Below, piece by piece: positions 1-6,382 of a DNA stretch of 41,058 bases. The notes below the pieces were generated by a model that did not search any database, was not told where the DNA came from, and saw nothing but the letters and a program-made list of their open reading frames with translations. The stretch spans positions 1 through 41,058 of the IMG/VR virus record IMGVR_UViG_3300010400_000017, one strand, 5' to 3'. The stretch comes from a virus. Position 1 is the stretch's first letter. Every line of letters begins with the position of its first letter. The translations under genes were made by a program, and so were the position numbers.

Positions 1-123
1 ATCAATTTCTTGATGAATTTCTCTGTAAAACTCGTCATCATGTATCATAAAACTCCAAAGTGCGACTCTGGGCAGCAAAAATAAAGGAGTATGTTTGCAG
101 GGATAGCCAGAGCCGCGAAATTA
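1..123. repeat. terminal direct repeat, left copy
   Basis: Bases 1-123 are identical to 40936-41058. This means either a circular or circularly permuted genome whose assembly overlaps itself, or a short terminal repeat on a linear virion DNA. The repeat lies inside a continuous minus-strand operon: it covers the stop codon of the Lys-rich gene and the start of the next gene at the far right end. That favours circularity over a packaged-end signal. Confidence 0.95.
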
Positions 124-255
124 TTTCTTTTTCTTCATCATCATGTCACATTTCTCGAGTTTCTTATCCTGTTTTTTATCCATCTTCAAAAGCTCTTTCG
201 TCTCTTTAAGAGCTGATTTTTCTTTGGCTTCAATTTTCTTAATCTTTTTGTCCAT
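121..255 (-). CDS. small Lys-rich protein (44 aa)
   Basis: A 44-residue ORF opens with ATG at 255 and ends with TAA at the edge of the terminal repeat. It is almost entirely Lys, Glu, Leu and Met, with a helical, charged pattern and a C-terminus of Met and Lys residues. It overlaps the end of the preceding 68-aa gene by 17 bases. The tail resembles that of the 36-aa Lys-rich gene at 10362-10472. The function is not recognised; a small nucleic-acid-binding or virion-associated basic protein is conceivable but unproven. Confidence 0.6.
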   Translation of the reverse strand: MDKKIKKIEAKEKSALKETKELLKMDKKQDKKLEKCDMMMKKKK

Positions 256-445
256 TATCATCCTCAATTATTTCAAAATATGTTACATATGAGAAATTCA
301 CAACGAAATTTTCAGCTCCTAAATTTAAATCCCATCCATCCCTCAAAGAATTTCTAAGTAAATTGCATTTTTCTTTAGTATAAATGACTTCTAAGTTATT
401 CCCGGAAACAAAATGTATCCTAATTCTGACTTGGTCTTCAGACAT
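239..445 (-). CDS. hypothetical protein (68 aa)
   Basis: The 68-residue product has an alternating beta-strand pattern and no Cys, and I recognise no family. The ATG overlaps the stop codon of the upstream 72-aa gene (TAATG), so it is probably translationally coupled within the leftward early operon. The C-terminus is acidic (a run of Glu, Asp, Asp). Confidence 0.7.
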   Translation of the reverse strand: MSEDQVRIRIHFVSGNNLEVIYTKEKCNLLRNSLRDGWDLNLGAENFVVNFSYVTYFEIIEDDNGQKD

Positions 446-663
446 TAATTTAATCCTGTAGGTCCAGTAAGTTTCAAATTAGGAACTCTCATCTTCTGTG
501 TAGTCGGGCTATCAGTGCTGAAGTCATCATCTGTGATGTCCGTCGCTGTTCCACGAGTTGAAATGTGCTGAAAACTGATCGTACAAGCGTGCGTGATAGC
601 CATGAAGCTACCCACGCATAACAGAGTAATACAAAAAAAAATCGATGATTTTATCGCGTTCAT
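445..663 (-). CDS. small exported protein with signal peptide (72 aa)
   Basis: The N-terminus has Lys followed by a hydrophobic stretch (about residues 7-25) ending in ITHAC, so it looks like a Sec signal peptide. The Cys at position 27 could be lipidated, but the lipobox is not canonical. The remaining 45 residues are polar and end in a Pro/Gly-rich segment. A small periplasmic or outer-membrane lipoprotein (Rz1-like in size only) is possible; no lysis partner was recognised next to it. A GAGAG motif lies just upstream of the ATG. Confidence 0.65.
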   Translation of the reverse strand: MNAIKSSIFFCITLLCVGSFMAITHACTISFQHISTRGTATDITDDDFSTDSPTTQKMRVPNLKLTGPTGLN

Positions 664-680
664 AAGCTCTCATACTCCCT

Positions 681-872
681 CTAATTTTTAGGTTTTTCTG
701 GACAATCATTTTCCCATAAATGATCCAATAATTCTTTCACATCTTTTAATTGAAGACCTATTGCATCACCCTCGCGATGAAGAATTTTTAATTCATCGAT
801 AATCGTTTGACACGAAGCCTTAACAAGGCGATGAGAGGCTTGATCTGGTGTAAACCAGCACATACAAGGCAT
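681..872 (-). CDS. hypothetical protein (63 aa)
   Basis: The 63-residue product has three Cys near the N-terminus (positions 3, 5 and 21) and a central amphipathic helix. A GGAG motif lies 8 bases before its ATG, and the ATG overlaps the stop of the upstream RusA gene (TAATG). The family is not recognised. Confidence 0.65.
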   Translation of the reverse strand: MPCMCWFTPDQASHRLVKASCQTIIDELKILHREGDAIGLQLKDVKELLDHLWENDCPEKPKN

Positions 873-1534
873 TAAATAGACTCCAATTTATTTTTTTCTT
901 CCCTCAACAACTTAGCAAAACCTGGAAATTTTTTGTTTACTTTTGTCAATTCTGAGGCATAATTTTCGGAAAACTCGCAAATCATCATAGCAGTATCTAA
1001 AAAATCTCTATCGGTGAACGTGCATTCTGTATTTGAAAGCATTTGATCAGCCAATTTTCCCATATCATGTGCCATTTTTAAAAATAATTTGGGACTAAAT
1101 GCACAGAGAACCTTCTTTGTCTTATCCGAGATCGTTTGTTTTTCTTTCATAATGATAATTTCCGTCCTTGGGTTCATGCTGCATTGTTTCGTACAAGTTA
1201 ATTTATTTACCTGACGGTCATCTTCATAAACGATTTTATTCATGACGTCTAGATAAAATTTGCAAAGGTTATCAATGTCTTTTTTGAATATATTCTCTGT
1301 GATTCCCCACTCACACAAATTTTCTTCATGAGATCGAGGAGATGTGAAGAAGTGCAGTCCAACGCGAATAGCATAATCATTAGGAATAGGAAATTTATCT
1401 TGTGCATTTTGAATAGCATCTAAAACCTGAAATTTAGCAGCATTTTTTAGCTTTTCTTGGGGGTCGTAAGAAAAATTCTTGCAGATTCTAGGTCTAATTT
1501 TAGCTACGGGTTCACCTGGAAGAATTATTTTCAT
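872..1534 (-). CDS. rusA: RusA-type Holliday-junction resolvase with C-terminal extension
   Basis: The N-terminal ~120 residues match the RusA family, dimeric metal-dependent nucleases that cut Holliday junctions. The start contains a GEPVAKIRPR motif, and the acidic core KKDIDNLCKFYLD (Asp86, Asp88, Asp96) is followed by EDDRQV (Asp105, Asp106). RusA is usually about 120-140 residues; this protein has a further ~100-residue helical tail that I do not recognise. I chose ATG 1534 because it overlaps the upstream stop as ATGA; an in-frame ATG at 1549 would add five residues. The role would fit processing of recombination intermediates made by the annealing protein and exonuclease on the opposite strand, before packaging. 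Confidence 0.88.
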   Translation of the reverse strand: MKIILPGEPVAKIRPRICKNFSYDPQEKLKNAAKFQVLDAIQNAQDKFPIPNDYAIRVGLHFFTSPRSHEENLCEWGITENIFKKDIDNLCKFYLDVMNKIVYEDDRQVNKLTCTKQCSMNPRTEIIIMKEKQTISDKTKKVLCAFSPKLFLKMAHDMGKLADQMLSNTECTFTDRDFLDTAMMICEFSENYASELTKVNKKFPGFAKLLREEKNKLESI

Positions 1535-1809
1535 TTCATTAGAAACCATTTTTTGTTATAATAAATATCACAAACAGTGCTTCTCGTACTATTTAGCCGT
1601 GAGAATAGGGTACAAAGCTTTCTCATGGCCTTTTTGCTAAATATATCAAAATTTCTCACGGCCACTAGACCGGTCATTTTATTATCAATAATAGTATCAT
1701 ATGAATAAAATAACTCATCTATATCATCAAAACATTTTTTAAGTTTATTTTCGGATAAATGAGCATATTTTGGATTGTTTTGAAAATACCATTTTAATTC
1801 ATCCTTCAT
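1531..1809 (-). CDS. hypothetical protein (92 aa)
   Basis: The predicted product is helical and basic with many aromatic residues. It overlaps the upstream 83-aa gene (ATGA) and the downstream RusA gene (ATGA), so it lies within one polycistronic unit. No recognised motif was seen. Confidence 0.65.
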   Translation of the reverse strand: MKDELKWYFQNNPKYAHLSENKLKKCFDDIDELFYSYDTIIDNKMTGLVAVRNFDIFSKKAMRKLCTLFSRLNSTRSTVCDIYYNKKWFLMK

Positions 1810-2057
1810 ATCTTGCCCTTAGTTTCCTTTCTACGTTTTCTTATTTTGATCTGATAAATTCTATTGTATTCCCTGATTTTTTCCCTGTTCAATTCCCTAT
1901 ATTTTCTGTAATATTCCCGAAGAAGATCGTTTTTTGCTCTACTTTTTTCGCGAATTGCCTCTCGATTTTTGTAATAATACGCAAGGCTGCGGGCAATGCA
2001 GCTTTTTCTATTTTTAGCATAGTATTTACAGCTGTAAATATTTTGAGTTTTTTTCAT
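1806..2057 (-). CDS. hypothetical basic protein (83 aa)
   Basis: The protein is Arg/Lys/Tyr-rich with repeated segments of the type YYKNRE and REKIREYNRIY. This resembles the basic helical N-terminal stretch of some phage HNH endonucleases, but no HNH core follows. The first eleven residues (MKKT...YSCK) resemble those of the next gene upstream. Its ATG overlaps that gene's stop. Confidence 0.6.
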   Translation of the reverse strand: MKKTQNIYSCKYYAKNRKSCIARSLAYYYKNREAIREKSRAKNDLLREYYRKYRELNREKIREYNRIYQIKIRKRRKETKGKI

Positions 2058-2296
2058 TCAACTTCACTGATTGGAATATAACGTCTTCTACATACAAAAT
2101 TAGTAAATGAGAGCCATTCTTTATTATTTTTTTCGCTTGCATATTTTTTTTGTCTAAATTTCATAACCTCAAGAATTTGGTTTTCATAGCTTCTAATAAT
2201 TTCTTCGATAACTTGTAGGTTAATATATTTTTCTAAATCAGAATCACTAATGTTAGATGAATCTTTACAGCTATATTGCTTTTCAGTTTTTTTCAA
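2054..2296 (-). CDS. hypothetical protein (80 aa, TTG start)
   Basis: The best start is TTG at 2296, inside the end of the 95-aa gene, giving an N-terminus (MKKT...YSCK) close to that of the downstream 83-aa protein. About 27 of the first 36 bases agree between the two genes. The remainder is helical and charged. The family is not recognised. Confidence 0.55.
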   Translation of the reverse strand: MKKTEKQYSCKDSSNISDSDLEKYINLQVIEEIIRSYENQILEVMKFRQKKYASEKNNKEWLSFTNFVCRRRYIPISEVE

Positions 2297-2570
2297 TTTC
2301 TCTATTCCTAAATTCTTTAGAAATTCTTACATTTCGCTCTTCACATCTGCAAAAAAAAATCCTCTTTGATTCGGAAAATTCTTGATCACTTTCTGAGCAT
2401 TTATTACAAGATATGAAATCTGCCATCTTTTCGTATAAATCTCTATTTCTTTCACGGACGCAAGAGGCACACAAATTATAAATGCAATCTTCGGGAATTT
2501 TAAAGTTTAATTTTATTGTATTGAATCGTGACTTGCAATTTTTACAAACCATTTTTATGATATCGTTCAT
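2283..2570 (-). CDS. Cys-rich zinc-ribbon-like protein (95 aa)
   Basis: Nine cysteines occur mainly as pairs: C9-x2-C12, C29, C34-x2-C37, C55-x2-C58 and C74-x-C76. That spacing suggests two zinc-binding knuckles. A GAGA motif precedes ATG 2570; an internal in-frame ATG at 2552 (starting MVCKNC) would reduce the overlap with the upstream gene. It could be a small transcription or replication accessory factor, but no specific family is recognised. Confidence 0.65.
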   Translation of the reverse strand: MNDIIKMVCKNCKSRFNTIKLNFKIPEDCIYNLCASCVRERNRDLYEKMADFISCNKCSESDQEFSESKRIFFCRCEERNVRISKEFRNREIEKN

Positions 2571-2751
2571 CTAGTGTCTCATTTTCCTTTTGAAGCAGCG
2601 AAACTTCTTTGCATATCTTACACCTAAGAACAGACTTTGTCGGTAATTCTTTTCCTAAGATTTTTCCCATCCTCATTTCATAGATCTCGAATTCCTGACA
2701 ATTTTCTTGAGGAGTATGGCCACATTTGCATGGAACTTCATTATAGATCAT
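2542..2751 (-). CDS. Cys-containing small protein (69 aa)
   Basis: The cysteines (C8, C10, C18, then C44-x2-C47) suggest one zinc site. A GAGG motif lies about 7 bases before the ATG. This leader, TTTAAGCCCTCATTTTC on the plus strand, is duplicated exactly about 170 bases upstream. The function is unknown. Confidence 0.65.
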   Translation of the reverse strand: MIYNEVPCKCGHTPQENCQEFEIYEMRMGKILGKELPTKSVLRCKICKEVSLLQKENETLDERYHKNGL

Positions 2752-2759
2752 TTAAGCCC

Positions 2760-2918
2760 TCATTTTCTTTTCGGTGACTCTTTTTTAACTTTCACTAAAA
2801 TATCTTTATAAGGCATGTACCAGTCACATCCTTGACTTTTCCATATTTCCGGTTTCAATTTTCTTATAATCCAAATGAAAGCAAAAACCGGAAGAATTCT
2901 GAAATAGCACCTAATCAC
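2760..2918 (-). CDS. single-pass membrane protein (52 aa, GTG start)
   Basis: GTG 2918 overlaps the upstream stop (GTGA). Residues about 7-18 form a hydrophobic helix followed by a Lys-rich, Trp-containing region, so it would be an inner-membrane protein with a basic tail. It fills an otherwise empty gap, and the overlap at the start supports it. The function is unknown. Confidence 0.55.
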   Translation of the reverse strand: MIRCYFRILPVFAFIWIIRKLKPEIWKSQGCDWYMPYKDILVKVKKESPKRK

Positions 2919-3214
2919 TCTTTTAAGCCCTCATTTTCCTTTTCCCTTGTGATTCCCTGTCTTTCATCTTTTAATCGATCCTGGGTCAAATCTGATGCCT
3001 TCCTGATGATTACAATCTTAATTCCCAAAGTAGAAAATTTCGTTTTTTCTCCCAACAGATTTTCTATTTCTGGCCGATCGATAATTTGTTCCTCAAATTC
3101 TGGATCATGCATTTTTCTCAAAAAGAATTTCTTCCACAAATTGAGATAGATTTTAGCTTGAGACTTTTCATACTCGTCTCGATACTCAACCCATTCGGAG
3201 AAATGTAATTTCAT
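2915..3214 (-). CDS. hypothetical protein, paralogue of the 105-aa plus-strand protein at 8591
   Basis: The segment from residue 7, with EYRDEYEKSQAKIYLNLWKKF then RK and an Asp, aligns with NIRDENEKDEARSYLHMWKK then RR and an Asp in the gene at 8591-8908. Two copies of one family thus sit on opposite early operons. ATG 3214 overlaps the previous stop as ATGA; a longer TTG start at 3226 is less likely. The C-terminus is charged. The function is unknown. Confidence 0.65.
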   Translation of the reverse strand: MKLHFSEWVEYRDEYEKSQAKIYLNLWKKFFLRKMHDPEFEEQIIDRPEIENLLGEKTKFSTLGIKIVIIRKASDLTQDRLKDERQGITREKENEGLKE

Positions 3215-3309
3215 GAAATCACCCAAATCATCACTGAAACAAAAATAGCCATCACACCAAAAACGATGGAGATCGCTACGAAAAACATAAATGTCAGGTC
3301 ATCTTTCAT
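3211..3309 (-). CDS. tiny membrane protein (32 aa)
   Basis: After MKDD, almost the whole protein is one hydrophobic helix. Its stop codon overlaps the start of the next gene (ATGA), which favours real translation. Such miniproteins in phages may modulate membrane enzymes or assist lysis, but nothing here decides between these. Confidence 0.5.
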   Translation of the reverse strand: MKDDLTFMFFVAISIVFGVMAIFVSVMIWVIS

Positions 3310-3318
3310 CTTTCAATC

Positions 3319-3492
3319 CTAATAATCTTTGATATAACAATCTTTAAACTCACATTTTTTAACGTATTCTTCAGCTTCTTTCATGCTTCTAAATAAAATT
3401 TGCCCCATGGGATAACCGTATTCTGGATGCGAATCAGATTTGCTGACAACGACCTTCCAATTTGAGAATTCGCAATTTTTTTCATCATTCAT
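3319..3492 (-). CDS. hypothetical protein (57 aa)
   Basis: A 57-residue ORF overlaps the end of the winged-helix gene by 8 bases. It has a small alpha/beta pattern: WKVVVSKSDS, then a helix with KEAEEYVKKC. It carries three Cys. The family is not recognised, though the layout is coding-like and it fits the operon. Confidence 0.6.
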   Translation of the reverse strand: MNDEKNCEFSNWKVVVSKSDSHPEYGYPMGQILFRSMKEAEEYVKKCEFKDCYIKDY

Positions 3493-4306
3493 CTTTTAAC
3501 CCCAATTTCTTCAAAAGCTCCGTGAAATCATTCGCAAATGTCGGGCTTTTCCACTCTATGAAATACAAATGTTGCCCGCAAAGAAAACCGACGCCTTCTT
3601 TATTTTTTTGACACTCGAAAATCATACCGTTTTTCCCATCATAGAATAACCCATCATCAAATTTATTTGTTATATCTTTTGGTTCTAATTCCTCCTCGTT
3701 TGGCTTCCATCCTTCTTTCAAAGCTTTACGCCTAACTCGCGTCTCGTCGACCTTATTGCCTCTAGCCCTCTCTTTCTTGATGAACTGTGTAGCTGCTGCA
3801 TCTGCTTGCTCTTCTCTCTCTTCGTCGATAGACGAAACAACAACCGGAGCGACAGCGACTTTCTGTTGTTGTTCTTTAGCTATTTTCTTCTTAGAACATG
3901 TTTGTTCTTTAGTGTGTTGAATTTCGGGATCCCGACCTTCGGTATCCCGGATTCCGGGATGTCGAAGAATTATTTTAAATTTAGGAATTTCTGAGATGAA
4001 ATATCTATAACCTGAATGTAAATTGCCATTTTTTATGGAAACTCTCTGCATATAGCCAAATTCGATTAATTCTGAAATAATTTCATAAACTTTATTTCTT
4101 CCTATACGACCTTTTACATGTTTGATGATTTGAGATATTTTTATCTGCCATTTTCGATCATTCGAAAGCAGATATGAAAGCATCCAGATTGCTTGTATTG
4201 AAAGAGTTTTGTGCCTTAGAATATCATTGAGAATCTGAGCATATGGATGCTCTGCATCGTGAGGGCAACGTTGAATTGTATCTCTATTTTCGAGTATATC
4301 CGACAT
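3485..4306 (-). CDS. winged-helix phage replication-type protein
   Basis: With the start at 4306 (ATG preceded by GGAG at 7 bases) the product is 273 aa. Residues ~25-110 (LSIQAIWMLSYLLS, ISQIIKHVKGRIGRNKVYE, ELIEFGYMQR) form a typical winged helix-turn-helix of phage replication/organiser proteins. It is followed by a charged linker and a C-terminal domain of ~70 residues. By position it should recognise the phage origin and recruit host helicase, although no iterons were found inside it. An in-frame ATG at 4438 would add 44 less conserved-looking residues and overlaps the preceding Cys-rich ORF as ATGA, so the start is not settled. It might instead be a transcription regulator. Confidence 0.7.
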   Translation of the reverse strand: MSDILENRDTIQRCPHDAEHPYAQILNDILRHKTLSIQAIWMLSYLLSNDRKWQIKISQIIKHVKGRIGRNKVYEIISELIEFGYMQRVSIKNGNLHSGYRYFISEIPKFKIILRHPGIRDTEGRDPEIQHTKEQTCSKKKIAKEQQQKVAVAPVVVSSIDEEREEQADAAATQFIKKERARGNKVDETRVRRKALKEGWKPNEEELEPKDITNKFDDGLFYDGKNGMIFECQKNKEGVGFLCGQHLYFIEWKSPTFANDFTELLKKLGLKDE

Positions 4307-4394
4307 AATTTTCTCCATGTTTTTGATTGTTGTTGCAAAAAAAACTCTGGAGAAGTATATTGAGATTAGAAATTGATGTATTAGTTCTCCAGAT

Positions 4395-4417
4395 AAGGCC
4401 ATTTGCAAGATGGCCTT
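4395..4417. promoter_or_regulatory. 8-bp hairpin in the leader or 5' part of the winged-helix gene
   Basis: AAGGCCAT and ATGGCCTT are separated by 7 bases. On the plus strand TGTCTTTTC follows, which is weakly terminator-like. On the minus strand no U-tract follows, so in the leftward transcript it is a leader structure (if translation starts at 4306) or lies inside the coding region (if it starts at 4438). Confidence 0.4.
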
Positions 4418-4434
4418 TGTCTTTTCTATAGATT

Positions 4435-4620
4435 TCATTTAAATTCATTTATTTTCTCATCATACTTATGATTCGTTGCAATAAATAATCGTTTCAGGCA
4501 TATTGTACACAGTATTCCTTCATCACACTCGAGCCTACATTGTGTAGGCCTGAGGTACCAATTTTTTCTACCTTGGTTTGGTTGAAAAATCGGGCAGTGC
4601 GCACGTGCTGCCCGTTTATC
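4435..4620 (-). other. Cys-rich open frame without a start codon, directly after and in frame with the regulator stop
   Basis: After the TGA that ends the regulator at 4621, the same frame stays open for 61 codons and ends in a TGA that overlaps ATG 4438. The translation is protein-like, with a CRLEC, then CTICLKR cluster (C28, C32, C38, C41) plus an earlier Cys at 9. It has no ATG, GTG or TTG start in frame. It could be a degraded zinc-finger gene, a readthrough extension of the regulator, or chance. The regulator's terminator hairpin lies inside it. Confidence 0.35.
4584..4614 (-). terminator. Rho-independent terminator behind the regulator gene
   Basis: On the minus strand, CGGGCAG and CTGCCCG arms enclose a GC-rich loop and are followed by ATTTTTC. 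It starts 7 bases after the regulator stop codon. It could separate regulator expression from the winged-helix operon, or act as an attenuator for it. Confidence 0.7.
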
Positions 4621-4854
4621 TCACACACAAACATTAATAGCAACACAATCCTCTACATTATCATATCGCTTATCCATCAAGTCTACCGCCCTCACTTCTC
4701 CGCCTGTTTCTCGCTCAATCTTTTTAGCTAAAGCAAAGCTAGGACGTCTTCGAAAGTTTGATACGCATGAGATGTAAGACCTATCATACCCAATAATGTC
4801 AGCAAAATCTTTTGATGTAATCTTGTTCGTGAAAAGCCAAAGTCTTAAGTCCAT
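4621..4854 (-). CDS. Cro/CI-like helix-turn-helix regulator (77 aa)
   Basis: A small helix-turn-helix protein: residues ~12-45 carry SKDFADIIGYDRSYIS and then a recognition/turn region typical of the XRE family. It is too short for a CI with an oligomerisation/cleavage domain, so it is Cro-like. A strong AAGGAGG site precedes the ATG. It is divergent from the recombination operon, and the intergenic region holds repeated TTGCAAAACAA/TTGCAATACAA sites that overlap its own promoter. It is likely autoregulated and controls the rightward promoter. Confidence 0.75.
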   Translation of the reverse strand: MDLRLWLFTNKITSKDFADIIGYDRSYISCVSNFRRRPSFALAKKIERETGGEVRAVDLMDKRYDNVEDCVAINVCV

Positions 4855-4881
4855 AAATCCCTCCTTATTTTTATGATCATA

Positions 4882-4910
4882 TTCTTATTGCAAAACAACT
4901 TTCTTTGCAA
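4882..4910 (-). promoter_or_regulatory. leftward promoter of the regulator gene
   Basis: The minus-strand -35 is TTGCAA (4905-4910), spacing 17, and the -10 is TAAGAA (4882-4887). A strong AAGGAGG follows at 4860-4866. The promoter overlaps both putative operator repeats. Confidence 0.5.
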
Positions 4911-4915
4911 TACAA
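4887..4915. promoter_or_regulatory. two direct operator-like repeats
   Basis: ATTGCAAAACAA (4887-4898) and TTTGCAATACAA (4904-4915) share TTGCAA(A/T)ACAA and start 17 bases apart. They sit between the divergent promoters and are the best candidates for binding sites of the 77-aa regulator. Confidence 0.5.
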
Positions 4916-4950
4916 ATGATTTTTTTAATGTTGTGTGATGTGAAATTGTG

Positions 4951-4979
4951 TTGCTTTAAATTCATATGTGTTGTATATT
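4951..4979 (+). promoter_or_regulatory. rightward early promoter
   Basis: TTGCTT (4951-4956), a 17-base spacer and TATATT (4974-4979) make a good sigma-70 promoter. Transcription would begin near 4986, just upstream of the ACCAAACCAA leader of the first rightward gene. Confidence 0.65.
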
Positions 4980-5004
4980 TAGCCTATGATCGCAAAACAG
5001 CGAT

Positions 5005-5027
5005 ACCAAACCAACGGAGACAAAATG
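5005..5027 (+). promoter_or_regulatory. conserved ACCAAACCAA translation leader, copy 1
   Basis: ACCAAACCAAC, a GGAGA ribosome site and ATG. The same arrangement occurs at 39735-39762 and 39983-40007. It decides the start at 5025 over the ATG at 4986, which would lie at the transcription start. Confidence 0.6.
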
Positions 5028-5489
5028 GAACCAGTTTACGAAGATCAAGACCGTCAATTTAACAGAGAGGAATACTTGCAATATTTACAAGATGAAGAGT
5101 TAGAGCAAAGCATGATCAAGTCTCCCAAGGAAGCCATGAATATTCTTATCGAGCAGATGTTTAAGGGAACGAATCAATCATATGAAGTTCTCTCAACAGC
5201 AACAAAGTTTTTAGCCGATTATTTTAAAATTGGACAGGATATCGACTTTGAAGAAAGTGAAACGAAGATCACTTTCAATCATGAAGTAGAAAAAAAAGTT
5301 GAGAAACAAACCAGTGTATCAAAAGACGACTCAAAAAGAATGCTGAAATGGGTAAGAGATATCGAACACGAAATATATGGAGAAGATACGATCGATGGAT
5401 TCTCAATAGATTCTTCAATTAGCTCTCTTTGCTGGAATCTAGGATTTAACAGACCCTCAAACAGAAACATCAACATCCGAAGGAAATAA
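5025..5489 (+). CDS. hypothetical acidic early protein (154 aa)
   Basis: This is the first gene of the rightward early operon. It is Glu/Asp/Gln-rich at the N-terminus, with a predicted helical middle (about residues 28-65) and a basic end. ATG 5025 is preferred: GGAGA lies 5 bases upstream inside the shared leader. ATG 4986 is in frame but has no ribosome site and coincides with the expected transcript start. The family is not recognised. As first early gene beside the annealing protein it might be a host-takeover or recombination accessory protein. Confidence 0.7.
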   Translation: MEPVYEDQDRQFNREEYLQYLQDEELEQSMIKSPKEAMNILIEQMFKGTNQSYEVLSTATKFLADYFKIGQDIDFEESETKITFNHEVEKKVEKQTSVSKDDSKRMLKWVRDIEHEIYGEDTIDGFSIDSSISSLCWNLGFNRPSNRNINIRRK

Positions 5490-5632
5490 TGGATACGATA
5501 CAATCTTTAAAAGATAAAATTGACAAATTGCAGCTCGAAAGGGTCGCAATGCTTGCAGTAATAAGATCACTCGCTGAATACATCGAAGATCTGAAAAAAA
5601 TAGTAGAAGAATTCGAACAAAAAGAGGTTTAA
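5489..5632 (+). CDS. small coiled-coil protein (47 aa)
   Basis: The ATG overlaps the preceding stop (TAATG) and the gene ends one base before the annealing-protein start. The sequence is nearly all amphipathic helix with heptad-like Leu/Ile spacing. It could be an accessory to the annealing protein; no family is recognised. Confidence 0.6.
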   Translation: MDTIQSLKDKIDKLQLERVAMLAVIRSLAEYIEDLKKIVEEFEQKEV

Positions 5633-5633
5633 A

Positions 5634-6380
5634 ATGACTTTAGCAGTACACAAAAATAATGAAGTAATGTCGTTTTCACATGAGCAAAACGAACTCATTA
5701 AAAAGCAACTTTGCAAAAACATCAATGATGACGAGCTTCACCTTTTCGCAGCAGTTTGTAAAAAGACGGGGTTGGACCCATTTATGAAGCAAATTTATGC
5801 GGTAAAGCGTGGTGATCAAATGACGATACAGACCTCAATCGATGGATATAGGCTCATTGCAGAGCGTACGGGACGTTATTGCCCTGGTCGTGAGTCAACA
5901 CACCAATACAAGGGTGATAGGCTCGTATCATCGACTTCTTACGTTAAAAAGCAAACGAAAGACGGTACTTGGCATGAGGTTTCTGTTACAGCTTATTTTG
6001 ATGAATACAAGCCGAACTACAAAAGCCAATTTTGGGACACTAAGCCTCACGTAATGCTAGTCAAATGTGCAGAAAGTTTAGCTTTACGTAAAGCATTTCC
6101 AAACGAATTGAGCGGACTTTACACAAGCGAGGAAATGGACCAAGCGCAAAATACACATGTTAAAGCTCCGATCATCGTAAGCGATCATCAAGCCGTAGAA
6201 CTTCAAGGGTTACTAGATAAATGCTCATCAGAGAACCAAGAGAAAATGAACTCATACTTGCAAAGCAAAGGGATTAACTCTTTTTATCAACTTCCAATCG
6301 AATGCTATGAGACAATCAAAAAGAGACTGACTAGTAAGAGCGAAGAATATCAATCGATTTTAACAGGAACGGAGGCATAA
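5634..6380 (+). CDS. bet: Red-beta/RecT-family single-strand annealing protein
   Basis: A 248-residue protein with the hallmarks of the lambda Bet family: LFAAVCKKTGLDPFMKQIYA at about 38-57, then MTIQTSIDGYRLIAERTG, and later a MLVKCAESLALRKAFP block followed by ELSGLY. These proteins coat single-stranded DNA and anneal it to complementary strands during phage recombination and replication. The C-terminal ~70 residues diverge and resemble a helical host-SSB-contact region. AGAGG precedes the ATG. It is paired with the YqaJ-type exonuclease two genes downstream, a common SynExo pair. The known length is ~260 aa, so it appears intact. Confidence 0.95.
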   Translation: MTLAVHKNNEVMSFSHEQNELIKKQLCKNINDDELHLFAAVCKKTGLDPFMKQIYAVKRGDQMTIQTSIDGYRLIAERTGRYCPGRESTHQYKGDRLVSSTSYVKKQTKDGTWHEVSVTAYFDEYKPNYKSQFWDTKPHVMLVKCAESLALRKAFPNELSGLYTSEEMDQAQNTHVKAPIIVSDHQAVELQGLLDKCSSENQEKMNSYLQSKGINSFYQLPIECYETIKKRLTSKSEEYQSILTGTEA

Positions 6381-6382
6381 AT

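Noticed and set aside
4435-4854. UGA read as an amino acid throughout the genome
   Set aside because: Many well-defined genes end at UGA with overlapping starts, and Trp is encoded by UGG, so the code is standard; only local readthrough at 4621 remains possible.
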